Origin: Euperipatoides rowelli
Taxonomy: Eukaryota > Onychophora > Udeonychophora > Euonychophora > Peripatopsidae
Direction: 5' to 3' (one strand)
Length of the DNA: 15,625 nucleotides
NCBI GenBank assembly: GCA_003024985.2
Contig: PXIH01S0001084.1
This document shows, in pieces, positions 1-9,667 of the stretch. The first letter of the stretch is position 1. The number at the start of each line of letters is the position of its first letter. A program made the translations under genes and the position numbers. The notes under the pieces were generated by a model. That model was not told the DNA's origin, ran no database searches, and was given only the letters and a program-made list of their open reading frames with translations.

Positions 1-240
1 TATGGATACCCTGTCCTGAACCTTAAATGAGGTAAAGTGAAGCAAAAATCTAGGGGGGCGCTCTTGCTTGGATACCCCTTGTATTTCCTTCAGAGTGATA
101 AAAAAGTCAAAATGCTGTGATGGCACTCTTGTTCAGCGATGGCGCTATATAGGCTACCTATGTTTTGACAAGAAATAGGTGGGGGGGGCGCCCTTGTATG
201 GTGGGGCGCTCTTGGCCGGCATTCTACGGTAAATAAACTA
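1..240. repeat. G-rich block with degenerate GGGGCGCTCTTG repeats
   Basis: This block is much richer in G and C than the next kilobase. The motif GGGGGGCGCTCTTG lies at 53-66, a weaker TGGCACTCTTG at 121-131, GGGGGGGGCGCCCTTG at 181-196 and GGGGCGCTCTTG at 203-214. GGATACC occurs near positions 4 and 70. GATGGCGCTA is at 138-147. The copies are irregularly spaced, so this is either the edge of an older repeat cut by the window start or a decayed minisatellite. No open frame fits it. Confidence 0.4.
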
Positions 241-1586
241 TCTGCACGGACTATCATAGTCAACTTTCTGTGTGCTTTGAATGATTACCGCTATTTCAAT
301 ATCGTGCATTGCAAATTCATTCATGCTGGAAGGCAGCGTAAACACGACCATTATGATATCTGTTCCACAACACGTATCGGAAAACGATTGCTATGTTAAT
401 GTAAACATGGTAGGGTGGCTTAAGTGGGCCAATCTGTCCCTATTTGCAGTGTCAAGATTTTATTTCAATGGTTATTAAATCTCTGTCTACAATAGAGCCC
501 TCAGAAAGCCTGACCGCTTAATTTCAACTGTTCACCACCTAATAATCCCTCTAACTTTTTGCATTTTTATGTAATATCCAATATTGTACTGTATATCTAT
601 ATTTAAATTTCAAATATTCTATATTTCAGTTTGAACCCTACTTTCTTTGTATATAGAAAGTATTTTTTTCTTGTAGGAATTAATATGAAGAGATCAGTTA
701 ACCTTTTTAAATAAATATATCTGGCTATATAATTAAAACACATTTTATTAAGGGTGTTTTATTTATAAACTGGCTTTTATCATAAATTAACTTATCTTAG
801 CATTTACTGATAATAACCAGTTAATTTCTTAAAATATTTACATAAAGAAGTGTTTATTTTTATATTTAAATGTATATTTGATTACAAAATATAGTTGTTG
901 TTTTTTTTTCTTCAGTAAAAATGTTCCACTGTACAATATTATACAACTTAAGGCTTTAATTAACCTAAATAAATGATTTTGTTGGAATTGATAAAATAGT
1001 TATTTTTCTTTCTAATGGTTAAATCCTTATATACTGTATCTTCCTGCGAACTTATTACAAGTCTAATTATATATCTTACTTCTTCCTTTAACCTTTATTT
1101 GTGAAGGTTCAACCACTTGATTCCTCGGTCGTTAAGAAGTTGGCTAATCTGAAGGACTTCCGTAATTGAATTGGCTATTGTTGGATCTTGTTATCAGTGT
1201 GTCATTTTTTCGTTTAAGATTATTACCAAAATAGTAGCGAAACGTTTCAAATTTATTTAGGAATGCTTGTTTAATTTATACAAATGTAGTATATTTATCA
1301 AACATAAAATGATTAGATATATTAGGACAATCCTAAATAAATTCTAGATGTTATAAATGATAAATCTAGGTCTAGCATTATTTGGGGTATTTAAAAATAC
1401 TAACCCATTTTTTAAAAAAAAAAGCCATTTCCATTTTTCCACTTCTTTTGTTAATAATTCAAAATGCTGTAATGATTTAGTGCCATCCAATAGACATTTT
1501 TATATGTAGCCTATAGTGAATTAATTAAATAAGTCGTGTATTTCTAAACAAAGAGTATAATTTGTAAGATTTAAGTTCTGTGTTAC
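241..1586. other. AT-rich noncoding stretch
   Basis: I find nothing supportable here beyond AT-rich sequence with A- and T-runs. A 65-codon open frame at 281-478 has no recognisable domain and looks like chance. No tRNA, TIR pair or coding remnant was seen. Confidence 0.5.
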
Positions 1587-1599
1587 AAAGTTTAGTGTT
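1587..1599 (+). repeat. 5' target-site duplication of the SR-protein retrocopy
   Basis: The 13-bp sequence AAAGTTTAGTGTT lies just before the retrocopy and recurs exactly at 2179-2191, directly after the poly(A) run. A matching pair around a poly(A)-tailed insert is the hallmark of target-primed reverse transcription. Confidence 0.85.
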
Positions 1600-2181
1600 C
1601 AATTTTTTTTTAGTTGGATTTGGCAATAGGTTACGATGTCTCATTCTAGACCACCAAATACATCTCTTTATGTTCGTAATGTTCCGGATGGTGGTAAATG
1701 AAACAAAGTCTTATAGTCGATTATATATTCAAGATCACATTCTCACACGCCATTGTCGTCTCAGCCCAAGTTCTCGCAGATCCACATCTTATTCTTGATC
1801 CCATTCCAGGTCAGCCTAAGTGAATCAAGATCATGGGATAGAGAATCCCCAAAGGAAAGATCTTCCAGAAATATCAGTACCCATGAGCGCTCTCAAACAA
1901 AAAACTCTCCTCATAGTCGAAGTAGGAGCCGCTCTAATGTATAATTGTATAATTTCTATCATTGGATTTAGACAGAATACCAAGAAAATAGCTGTCATTT
2001 TTATTTCTAATCAGGAAATGAACTACTAGCTTTTATTTATGATATGGTAAACAAACATTTCTGTCTTGTCAGTATTTTCCTTTTTGTTTATATTAAAATG
2101 GACATGAATAAAAGAATTTGAGTATTTCTATGGTGCTTATAATTGCAGTTAACAAAGTTTTTCTTTAAAAAAAAAAAAAAA
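1600..2181 (+). pseudogene. Processed retrocopy of an SRSF10/12-like SR splicing factor mRNA, with most of the RRM missing
   Basis: A start codon at 1636 opens MSHSRPPNTSLYVRNVPDGG, which matches the N-terminus of SRSF10-type SR proteins, whose RRM binds RNA and whose RS tail recruits spliceosome parts. The frame stops at 1699-1701, two codons past NVPDG. Almost the whole RRM is absent. From about 1709 the DNA instead encodes arginine/serine-rich tail pieces in shifting frames: SPSSRRSTSYS then a stop (about 1758-1798), and SESRSWDRESPKERSSRN through HSRSRSRSNV with a stop at 1942-1944. A possible 3'UTR follows, with AATAAA at 2107-2112 and 15 A's at 2167-2181. There are no introns, and exact 13-bp TSDs flank the copy. 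The stops and frameshifts make it a dead pseudogene. The missing RRM could reflect a skipped-exon transcript, template switching, or a later deletion. The parent is known only at family level. Confidence 0.85.
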
Positions 2182-2191
2182 GTTTAGTGTT
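2179..2191 (+). repeat. 3' target-site duplication of the SR-protein retrocopy
   Basis: AAAGTTTAGTGTT, identical to 1587-1599. Its first three A's merge with the end of the poly(A) tail, so the true TSD may be 10-13 bp. Confidence 0.85.
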
Positions 2192-3090
2192 TAATCCATA
2201 ACTAGTGTAATATACTTTTTATTACAATCCATTAGTCACGAACAAGTGTTCATTTTGAACGACTCTTGACTCTGAGCACTCAATCTTTGCTGTTGCACTA
2301 TGTTTATAGGCTACCAAATGATGGTATCCGCTTATCAACAATTTATTATTAGTAGAAGCATAACAATTGCATAGGCAAAGTAAAAAAAACCTTAACTAAA
2401 ATTAAACACCTCGGCTTATACCAAGCTGGAACCAGACAAGACAAATCAATAAACCTATAGGATTTTTCTATTCACTATTTGAATAGCTCCCCCTAGAGGG
2501 ATGGTCGTACACTCTAAATATTATTAATATATTAGAATAATTACAAAAGTTAACAAGCACACACTATTGTAAATCACACTTTGTTATACATAATAAATCA
2601 TATTAATTATATGCTATTGTACATTGAGTCTGGTAAAAACTAACAAGTTGTTACAATTACTTTATACAACAATCAATACTCATTTGCAAATGAGATACGA
2701 GCAGATCATTCATACTCATTAACAAAATATTTATTAAAAATATGAATATATGGTCTCGAGAAAATCAAGAAATGAAAGACAAAAAAATTACTGAAATCTA
2801 TAAAATAACATATTACAAGAGCTGCAACTAATCAACTTTCTTACATCGGCTTGTGTTTATGAACTAACTCGAATGATTTGCAATGAACGATTCACTTAGA
2901 AGAGTTAGCTTTTCAGATTAATGGATCACTAAAAATAAAGATTGAACCCACAATAATGTACTGTGAAAACCACTATTTCAAATCATTGAAAAAAAATATA
3001 CGGATATATGTTTGGATTATTTTCAATAAATGCACACAAAATACAATATTTATCATATAATCATTTAAAAGCCGCAGCCTAATCTATTGT
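2192..3090. other. AT-rich noncoding stretch
   Basis: No gene or RNA is visible. Two short patches rich in GAACGA / GACTC words lie at about 2238-2282 and 2865-2910, partly in inverted orientation, but no clean TIR or TSD can be drawn. The last ~10 bases run into the first tandem-array unit. Confidence 0.5.
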
Positions 3091-4364
3091 AAAGGCCACT
3101 TTGGTCATGGTTTCTGTCACGCTGCTCGGCCATCTTCGGAGAGCCGATGATACCCGAAGATGTTTTCGCTCTATTTTCTGTCCATAGATGTCGCTTTATC
3201 CATTATTTTTGGCAAGCTTTAAAACTAGTGTTTTAATAAAAGGCCAGTTTGGTCACTTTGGTCCTATGTCTGTCACATTGCTCGGCTATCTTCGGCAAGC
3301 CGATGATGCCCGAAGATGTTTTCACTCTATTTTCTATCCATAGATGTCGCTGTATCCGTTATTTTTTATGGGCTTTTAAACTAGTCTTCTAATCTTCTAT
3401 CTAATCTAACTATAATAAAGAGCAAGTTTGTTCATGATGTCTGTCATGCTACTCAGCCATCTTTGGCGAGCCGATGACGGCAGAAGATGTTTTCACTCTA
3501 TTTTCTGTCCATAGATGTCGCTATATCCATCATTTTTTACAGGCTTTTAAACTAGTATAACTATAATAAAAGGCCACTTTGGTCATGATGTCTGTCACAC
3601 TGCTCGGCCATCTTCAGTGAGCCAATGATGCCCGATGTTTTTGCTCTATTTTCTGTCCATAGATGTCACTGTATCAGTAATTTTTGACAGGCTTATAAAC
3701 TAGTCTTCTAATCTTCTATCTAATCTAACTATACTAAAGAGCAAGTTTGGTCATGGTGTCTGTCATGCTTCTCGGCCATCTTCGGCGAGCCGATGACGCC
3801 CAAAGATGTTTTCACTCTATTTTCTGTCCATCATTCGCTGTATCCATCATTTTTGTCGGACTTTTAAACTAGTCTTCTAATCTTCTATCTAATCTAACTG
3901 TAATAAAGAGCAAGTTTGGTCATGATGTCGGTCACACTGCTCGGCCATCTTCGGCGAGCTGATGATGCCCAATGATGTTTCGCTCTATTTTCTGTCCATA
4001 GATGTCGCTGTATCTGTCAGTTTTGACGGGCTTTTAAACTATTTTTTTAATAAAAGGCCAGTTTGGTCACTTTTGTCATGATGTCTGTCACGCTGCTCGG
4101 CCATCTTCAGCCAGTCGATGACGCCCGAAGGTGAATTTACTTTATTTTCTGTCCATAGATGTCGCTGTATCCATCATTTTTTACGGTCTTTTAATAAAAG
4201 GCCACTTTGGTCATGATGTCTGTCACGCTGATCGGCCATCTTCAGCCAGCCGATGACACCCAAAGATGTTTCCATTCAATTTTCTATCCATAGATGTCAC
4301 TGTTATAGCAAGCTAAGAAGGAATAAATTAATGTCCATCTTTTTTGATGGGCTTTAAAACTAGT
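3091..4364 (+). repeat. Tandem array of eight diverged ~144-178 bp units
   Basis: Units start at about 3091, 3239, 3417, 3569, 3736, 3905, 4053 and 4197. Each contains CTGTCAC(G) or a close variant, a CGGCCATCTTCGGCGAGCCG-like core, TCTATTTTCTGTCCATAGA (partly lost in unit 5), TCGCTGTATCC and TTTTAAACTAGT or a variant. Two unit types are visible. Type A begins AAAGGCCA and type B begins AAAGAGCAAGTTTG. Two type B units follow directly on a long linker with CTTCTAATCTTCTATCTAAT, at the 2/3 and 5/6 junctions, and the 4/5 junction is alike. Units 2 and 7 share an extra GGTCACTT(T)GGTC duplication. The first unit has an inverted repeat, CATCTTCGG with CCGAAGATG. Other copies have unpaired changes there, which argues against a conserved RNA. 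It is a satellite or the repeated core of a mobile element. No frame is conserved. Confidence 0.9.
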
Positions 4365-4881
4365 TATTATATAAACAACTAGCTTCTACAAAAACATGAT
4401 CAAGTAAAGAAATAAAAATAAACACTTTCATTAAATTATTATAGTTAAGAATACTAGGATTATCAATCATAAATTTTTAAATTACTTCAATAAACTATCT
4501 TTGAGAATAAAATGACATAAGAAAATAAAGGGTATCCGCAAGGGGGGGAGAAGCTGCCTCCCCCCCCCCCCCTGCCCTGGAAAAATTAGATCAAACAAAA
4601 ATGTAGGTATTTAATATAAAGTTAGCTATCTTTAATAATAATAATACAAGTGTGAAGTGTTGATTAATGGGTATCAAAATGTCTCCAAACAATTACAAAA
4701 TAAAGCCTATCAAAATATTTGCAACCAAAATATTGCACAGAAAGTGGAAAAAGAAGAGGAGGACCAAGGAAAGAATGTCTGGTTAAGAACTGGCTAACAA
4801 CAGTGAATACTCCATGTTAAAAATAACTGAACACTGGGAGCTAAAGATAAAAATCTTTGGTGATCCTTGAGCATTAAGCTA
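4365..4881. other. AT-rich noncoding stretch between array and minisatellite
   Basis: It holds the G-run/C-run hairpin at 4542-4566. At about 4745-4860 there is a possible, very weak remnant of a PIF/Harbinger transposase (see findings). Nothing else is supportable. Confidence 0.45.
4542..4572. repeat. G-run / C-run hairpin
   Basis: GGGGGGGAG at 4542-4550 pairs exactly with CTCCCCCCC at 4558-4566 around a 7-base loop. The C-run then continues to 4572 (13 C's from 4560). It is a strong potential cruciform in otherwise AT-rich DNA, and its homopolymer lengths may be unreliable in the assembly. Confidence 0.8.
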
Positions 4882-4941
4882 CGCCTCGGAGAACGCCTTG
4901 GAGAACGCCTTGGAGAACGCCTTGGAGAACGCCTCGGAGAA
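4882..4941 (+). repeat. 12-bp minisatellite, five copies
   Basis: Five consecutive units of CGCC(T/C)(T)GGAGAA: units 1 and 5 are CGCCTCGGAGAA and units 2-4 are CGCCTTGGAGAA. They differ only at that one position. The symmetric order (variant, three identical, variant) suggests duplication of the inner units. Because the unit is a multiple of three, two forward frames stay open through the array, but no start or longer coding context supports a protein. Confidence 0.95.
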
Positions 4942-6438
4942 CGCAACTAATGATGATTATGACAGTTGACTATATCATTCATATAAGTATAACCAATCTC
5001 ATATAAATTTCGCTTTCTTGAAAAAGAAACATGAAGAAAACTAGGGATGAAAGTAACCTAAAAGTCTTACAGGTATGTGGGTCAAGGGTCATAGTCATGG
5101 AGGGGAGCTGGGTAATGCCTACAAAGATATATTTTGGGGTTAATTTATACTATTTCAAGTCTAAACTGAATATTACTTGAAAATAAATACTCCTCTTTTA
5201 TTCATATTGTATCAAAAATGTTTTTTTTTATTATTTAAAACAAAGTTTCCTGTCATAAACAGATAATCTAAATTTTTAATAGATGGTAATGCATTATTTT
5301 TAACTTAATTTAATCAATCCTTACTACTGCGGTTCTTAGAGAGCGAATGTACTGAGTTAAAAAACTCTGGCAAAGTGTTGTAAGCCAGGGGAAAAAAAAC
5401 GTTCCATAACCGGCTCAACTGAGACGCTAACCTGCAACGTCTCAACTTATGTCTTCGCTGACGCTTTCAGCCTGCATTGCTACAGACTGTAACACAAGGA
5501 AGGAACTTTCACAAATGATTTTATTTTTACGGTAATATTCAACGCTTCTGTTTTGATGGTTATAGCAAAAAGTAAGAGAATACATATCGTCGTCGTAACT
5601 GCAAAAGTTTGTCAAAAAATGCGTTTTTTTTTTATAATTTTGGATTTGGATATACAACCATTTGCAGTTACAACAATGATAAAGGCTTTAGCTGCCAACC
5701 TTTAGCGTTAATAGAGGTAAATTATTTATATCTACTAAACGATACTAATAATTTACTGTTTATTATGATAATTTAAATATATTAATAATAATAATAATGT
5801 TAGTTTTTTTATTCATAATAGTACATACATACATGCATGCAGCTTTTAAAATCTTTACCGGTACTGCAAACCAGACTGGACCAGTCTACTTTCACCACTG
5901 AAAAAAACTGAAAATGAGGCAAGAAATAATTATGTTTACTAAATAAATAAATAACCAGATTTTACATTTTTGAAATTGTCAAAAAAAAAAAACTCTAGAT
6001 TAACCAAAAAAAAAATTTTTGTACAAGTATTTAAACAATTAGTCCATATGATTTTGAGCCTTTAGTTGACAAAGATAACGAATCAGCATCATCTAATATT
6101 GGTCCCGCTATATTGGAATAACATCCATGTTAATACATTTACACAAGATGACAGATAGACCAAAACTCACATTTGCATTTAACTGGATCAATAAAATCTA
6201 TAAGATCTTTGATTAATATGGCTTTTCTTTCCTAAGAGGATATGATGATCCTGAAATGTTGGAAATTTAAAAAAGAAGGATACTTGCTACTATGGAGGAT
6301 AACGATAAACAATTGAACTACAACAGATCGTTGACTTCTACACTTAATCCAAGGTGTTATACTGTATGTATGAAACATACTCGGAATACAAAAAGAGAAT
6401 AAAGTATTGAATAGAATTAAAGGTGACACGTATTATAG
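4942..6438. other. AT-rich noncoding stretch
   Basis: It contains GTAACTGCAAA at 5595-5605 with its exact inverse TTTGCAGTTAC at 5661-5671, and GAGACG / CGTCTC facing each other near 5422-5444. There is an AAT-type microsatellite at about 5782-5798, AAAT repeats near 5940, and TACCGGTACT at 5856-5865. A 71-codon minus-strand frame at 5442-5657 has no recognisable domain. From about 6240 decayed coding of the retrotransposon downstream may begin, but I cannot follow it. Confidence 0.45.
5595..5671. repeat. 11-bp inverted repeat, 55-base spacer
   Basis: GTAACTGCAAA (5595-5605) and TTTGCAGTTAC (5661-5671) are exact reverse complements. No TSD is evident outside the arms, so I do not call it a transposon. 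Confidence 0.5.
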
Positions 6439-6676
6439 TTAAACGTTTATAATGGTAAATACTTAAATGATTATGGAAGAAAATATATGGACAGAGGAAA
6501 AAAATGTTCACTTTGCAATTTAAATGAAATGGAAAACATCTATCATTTGACATGTCATTATTGGAAATCTTGCCAAGTTGGAACCAAATGATAATTTTAT
6601 AAATGAACTGATAGATAGGTGCAATCCACAAGTTTTATATACCGGTACTTATTTTAAAAATTTTAATGGATCTTAG
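6439..6676 (+). pseudogene. C-terminal fragment of a non-LTR retrotransposon ORF (zinc-finger end)
   Basis: From 6439 to a stop at 6589-6591 one frame reads LNVYNGKYLNDYGRKYMD, then a Cys-His cluster CSLCNLNEMENIYHLTC (C-X2-C-X9-H-X2-C, codons 6505-6555), then HYWKSCQVGTK. A cluster of the form CxLC...E...H.L..C preceded by basic residues is the usual C-terminal end of reverse-transcriptase ORFs in many animal non-LTR elements (known family pattern). One base of frameshift later, 6584-6676 reads PNDNFINELIDRCNPQVLYT and on to a stop, as expected for the leucine/asparagine-rich tail of such proteins. The reverse transcriptase and endonuclease domains are not visible. Upstream, about 6240-6438, is open only in short pieces. 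It is a truncated, decayed copy. The alternative, a chance Cys-His pattern, is less likely because the flanking residues also fit. Confidence 0.6.
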
Positions 6677-7367
6677 GAATATGTTCATGGAAGTGTGGAA
6701 CATAATAATATTGATGTATTTTATTAATATAGGTGAGAGGATAGAAAAGAAATGGAAAATGAAAATTGTTATGTTTTTCTGCTTGAATTTCCTTGTAAAA
6801 TTAAAGCAATGACAGTTCATTATAAAGGGAGTAACAATTATTAATAAATAATAAATATTGGAATAACATGAGTGGCATGCAAATAACAGAATTCACACTT
6901 CATATTATTTTCAAAAAGTAATAAATGTAATATATTATAATAATGATTATATTGCTTGTTTTACTATTTATATTGTCATCAAGTAGCGTAGAACAGCAGT
7001 TCTGGTAAAGGTCCGGTTATTTGTAAAAAATAAAGCTTAACATAGGATATTGATTGATGCTAATTAACCGATTCGACTTTCTATTCTTTTTTTACTTTAA
7101 ATGTCTACCTTGCATATCGGCTTTCATATCACAGTTTTATATGTATTCAAAATTTACGAAGTAATATACTGAATATAATTTTTTTTTAATTATAACGTTC
7201 ATTAGTAATTTTGATCTAGAAATACTAGTCATTGTTACTACATAATTCAAACGGGTTATTTGCACAATTTGTTAATAGGAGTTAAAATAAGATTACCCAA
7301 TTTTGATAGTTTTCTCTTCCTAGAAAGCATAGTCAATTTTTATTTTATTTTAACATTCAGAATGATG
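6677..7367. other. AT-rich noncoding stretch
   Basis: The first ~170 bases may be the 3' end of the decayed retrotransposon: a plus-strand frame stays open from about 6667 to 6811, encoding a hydrophobic/basic peptide I cannot identify. After that I see only AT-rich sequence with no gene, TIR or RNA. Confidence 0.4.
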
Positions 7368-7375
7368 GGTTAACC
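7368..7375. repeat. 8-bp target-site duplication of hAT element 1 (left)
   Basis: GGTTAACC, identical to 7791-7798 on the other side of the element. Eight base pairs is the hAT-superfamily TSD length. The sequence is itself a perfect palindrome, so its orientation cannot be read. Confidence 0.85.
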
Positions 7376-7790
7376 CAGGAGTTCCCAATCATGTACTAGC
7401 CAGCACCATGGCACCCGTCGACCAATATGTGTGCCCACCGTTGTTCACACACGAAACAAAAGCATGTCCGGATTAACTTGGCAGCTCCCGGATCCCATTG
7501 ATTTAGATTGTGAGTGTTTAGGCAGTTGTTTTCTTGTAAATCGACATCTTTAATTCCATCTTTTGGGCCAAGTTAATGTAGACGAACTTGAGTGCAGTGC
7601 AGGCAGATAACTTAATTGAGCAGTAATGGGGATAGTTAGAGAATTGTCTAAATACAGGCGATGCAATCCAGATTCTATCGTGTTTTTGACATCTGCGCGT
7701 ATTATCCATTACGGAAAATATAGATAGTACCTGTTGCCCTACCGGTACTTTAGAATGTGCTCTAGAGTACAAAAAGGTTGGGAACCCCTG
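7376..7790. mobile_element. Short non-autonomous hAT element (415 bp)
   Basis: The left end CAGGAGTTCCCAATC (7376-7390) and the inverse of the right end, CAGGGGTTCCCAACC (7776-7790), agree at 13 of 15 positions. They match the CAGNGGTTCCCAACC-type termini known for a widespread hAT (Charlie/ZBED-like) lineage. Exact 8-bp TSDs flank it. A minus-strand frame of 84 codons (7518-7772) shows no transposase motif I can recognise, so the element is probably a MITE-like deletion derivative or unrelated filler between hAT ends. The termini have diverged little. Confidence 0.88.
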
Positions 7791-7798
7791 GGTTAACC
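7791..7798. repeat. 8-bp target-site duplication of hAT element 1 (right)
   Basis: GGTTAACC, identical to 7368-7375. A third GGTTAACC stands at 7811-7818, only 12 bases further on. Confidence 0.85.
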
Positions 7799-8528
7799 AG
7801 TCTTTGGTCGGGTTAACCCAGCCTAGGATATTTTTTTTTTATTCAGCATATTTCCTTCCTATTTCATGATTACTAAACATACATCTAGCGTATTTACTGT
7901 ATTTGACATAAACAATTTTTCATCTATCATTTAACCAAGATAAAATTCAAATTTCTACTTAAAAATGATAGTTTACAAAAAAAAATACGGCATAAATAAA
8001 ACTGTTTTCATTAGATGTAAATGAAAGAAATAACTTAGGTCAACTTATGTAACAAGGAATCCATTAATTTTAGTAATAGGCTAATTCATTTAATATTTTA
8101 GTGATATTTTGTTTAAGTACATAATTCAATGGTAAATTTGACTTGATTGTAATGAGTAAAAAAATACAACCGTATTCTGAAACATAAAGTATAATTAAAT
8201 ATATAAATAAAAAGAATGTAACCTTCAACAGATGTTTTCACAGCAGTCTATAAAAACAATTGTATCGTATCGGTCACCCGTGAGGGAAACATGTGTATAG
8301 AATTATTATAACTCTGGCTACATCCNCATACTACTATTTTTAGAGATCGCAGTAAAGCTGGACTTCTAATAAGACAGCCATCTTTAATATTTTGACGCAA
8401 CAAATCCATTTTGCCAATTCATGATGGTCATGCGGTTTCTGCTCAGCCATGCCATGCTTGTATGCATACAGGGTTGTGTCTTCAACTTTGGGCTCCACCT
8501 GGTGTGGAAAAAGGGAAATATTTTTCCA
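7799..8528. other. AT-rich noncoding stretch
   Basis: No gene seen. One ambiguous base (N) lies at 8326. A 64-codon plus-strand frame at 8411-8605 runs into the hairpin and has no recognisable domain. Confidence 0.5.
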
Positions 8529-8573
8529 TTAGTATAAAGTGGATAATTTTTCTAATTATCCACTGTATACTAA
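8529..8573. repeat. Hairpin with 20-bp arms and 5-base loop
   Basis: TTAGTATAAAGTGGATAATT (8529-8548) faces AATTATCCACTGTATACTAA (8554-8573), 19 of 20 positions complementary, with loop TTTCT. Pairing stops abruptly outside the arms, so it is shorter than a usual animal pre-miRNA stem. It could be the remains of a very small inverted-repeat element or a recent inverted duplication. Confidence 0.85.
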
Positions 8574-9659
8574 GAAGTAAAATGAAGCATCCTGATTGGG
8601 ATTAATGACCAATAAAGAAAGATTATGCAAATGGAACCAAGAAATGGCTGACTCTAGTACAAGAGAGATTCACTTATGTGAAGACATCGTAAATCATGTA
8701 GACATTCCTCGTGTTTCTCTTGTATGAAATGTAAATAATGTAATGAAATTTATTTTTTTAATAAAAAAAAATCCTTTTCTCATAACTTTTGCAACCCAAG
8801 CAATCAACATTTTTTAATTTTTGGAGAATTTAAAAAAGGTATAGGAATTTAAACTTGATGAATTATTTGTGAAATCTAAGACATGTTGAAGATATTTTTA
8901 CAGGCACTAAGTATTGTAAACACTATTGTTTCTAGACTATTGTGGCAAAATACCTCCGCCATGCATATCCTATTGATAATATTGTTTAAAAGGGGAGGAG
9001 CTACAGACTAATCTTTTAAAAATTGAATTGTAATTTTTTTTCTGGTGGAATTTTGTTTTTTAGTAATTGTTTTTGAAATAAATAAATTTTAAAAAGCATT
9101 TAAATTCACCTTTAAACAATATAATTGCCTTTAGTAAACAAAAATATGGTTATGTACCTGATATACAGTATGTACATACAAGTATGAAAAATCGTACATG
9201 CAGAAAAAAAAAATTAATTATTTATTTTTGGTCTGGGAGCTATAGTCATGGGGAGCATGCACGGACACAAAGATCTCAAGACATACACTGAAAGTGCAAG
9301 TTTGCATCCCTCGGGTTAAGCCCAAAATCCATGATCCTATCTTTCTGGAGGGATTCAGGATTTGAATGGTATTTGCTGTAGTTTATTGCAGTTTAAAGAT
9401 GTAACTGATCAGGAAGAGTTGAAGATGCATGCAATGGCTATTAATGCAAGCAGGAAAGAAAATGTTAATAAATATATGAATCTTGTAAATAAAAATAGTT
9501 TCCTTCAGGAAGTTGTTTTTTAAAAAATATTCATTTTTAAATTAATTATTCATTACTGTCCTAACTTTCGTCCAATGCAAACGTCTACTAAGTAATAAAT
9601 AACTATGGCCCACCCTAATGATAACCCAAAATGAAAGCCTAGCTATTCTTGGTCAGTTA
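8574..9659. other. AT-rich noncoding stretch
   Basis: No gene or RNA is visible. A patch at 9242-9274 (ATAGTCATGG, GGGAGC and ACAAAGAT in order) resembles 5091-5128 and may be a short dispersed repeat. A mixed-composition patch at about 9290-9370 has no recognisable coding content. Confidence 0.45.
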
Positions 9660-9667
9660 GTCTAGTG

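Noticed and set aside
2238-2910. Partly inverted GAACGA / GACTC-rich patches that could be transposon ends
   Set aside because: The arms do not align cleanly and no target-site duplication can be drawn.
3131-4262. A conserved RNA hairpin (CATCTTCGG ... CCGAAGATG) in every array unit
   Set aside because: Most units have unpaired substitutions without compensating changes, so the stem seems not to be maintained.
3091-4364. CRISPR array
   Set aside because: Repeats are long, diverged and contiguous without unique spacers, and the context is animal DNA.
4882-4941. Protein-coding repeat (RLGE or ALEN units) read through the minisatellite
   Set aside because: No start codon or longer open frame supports translation, and neither frame extends meaningfully.
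7518-7772. 84-codon minus-strand frame inside hAT element 1 as a transposase
   Set aside because: None of the hAT blocks (LHCIIHQ, RWLSRG, C-terminal dimerisation) can be found in it.
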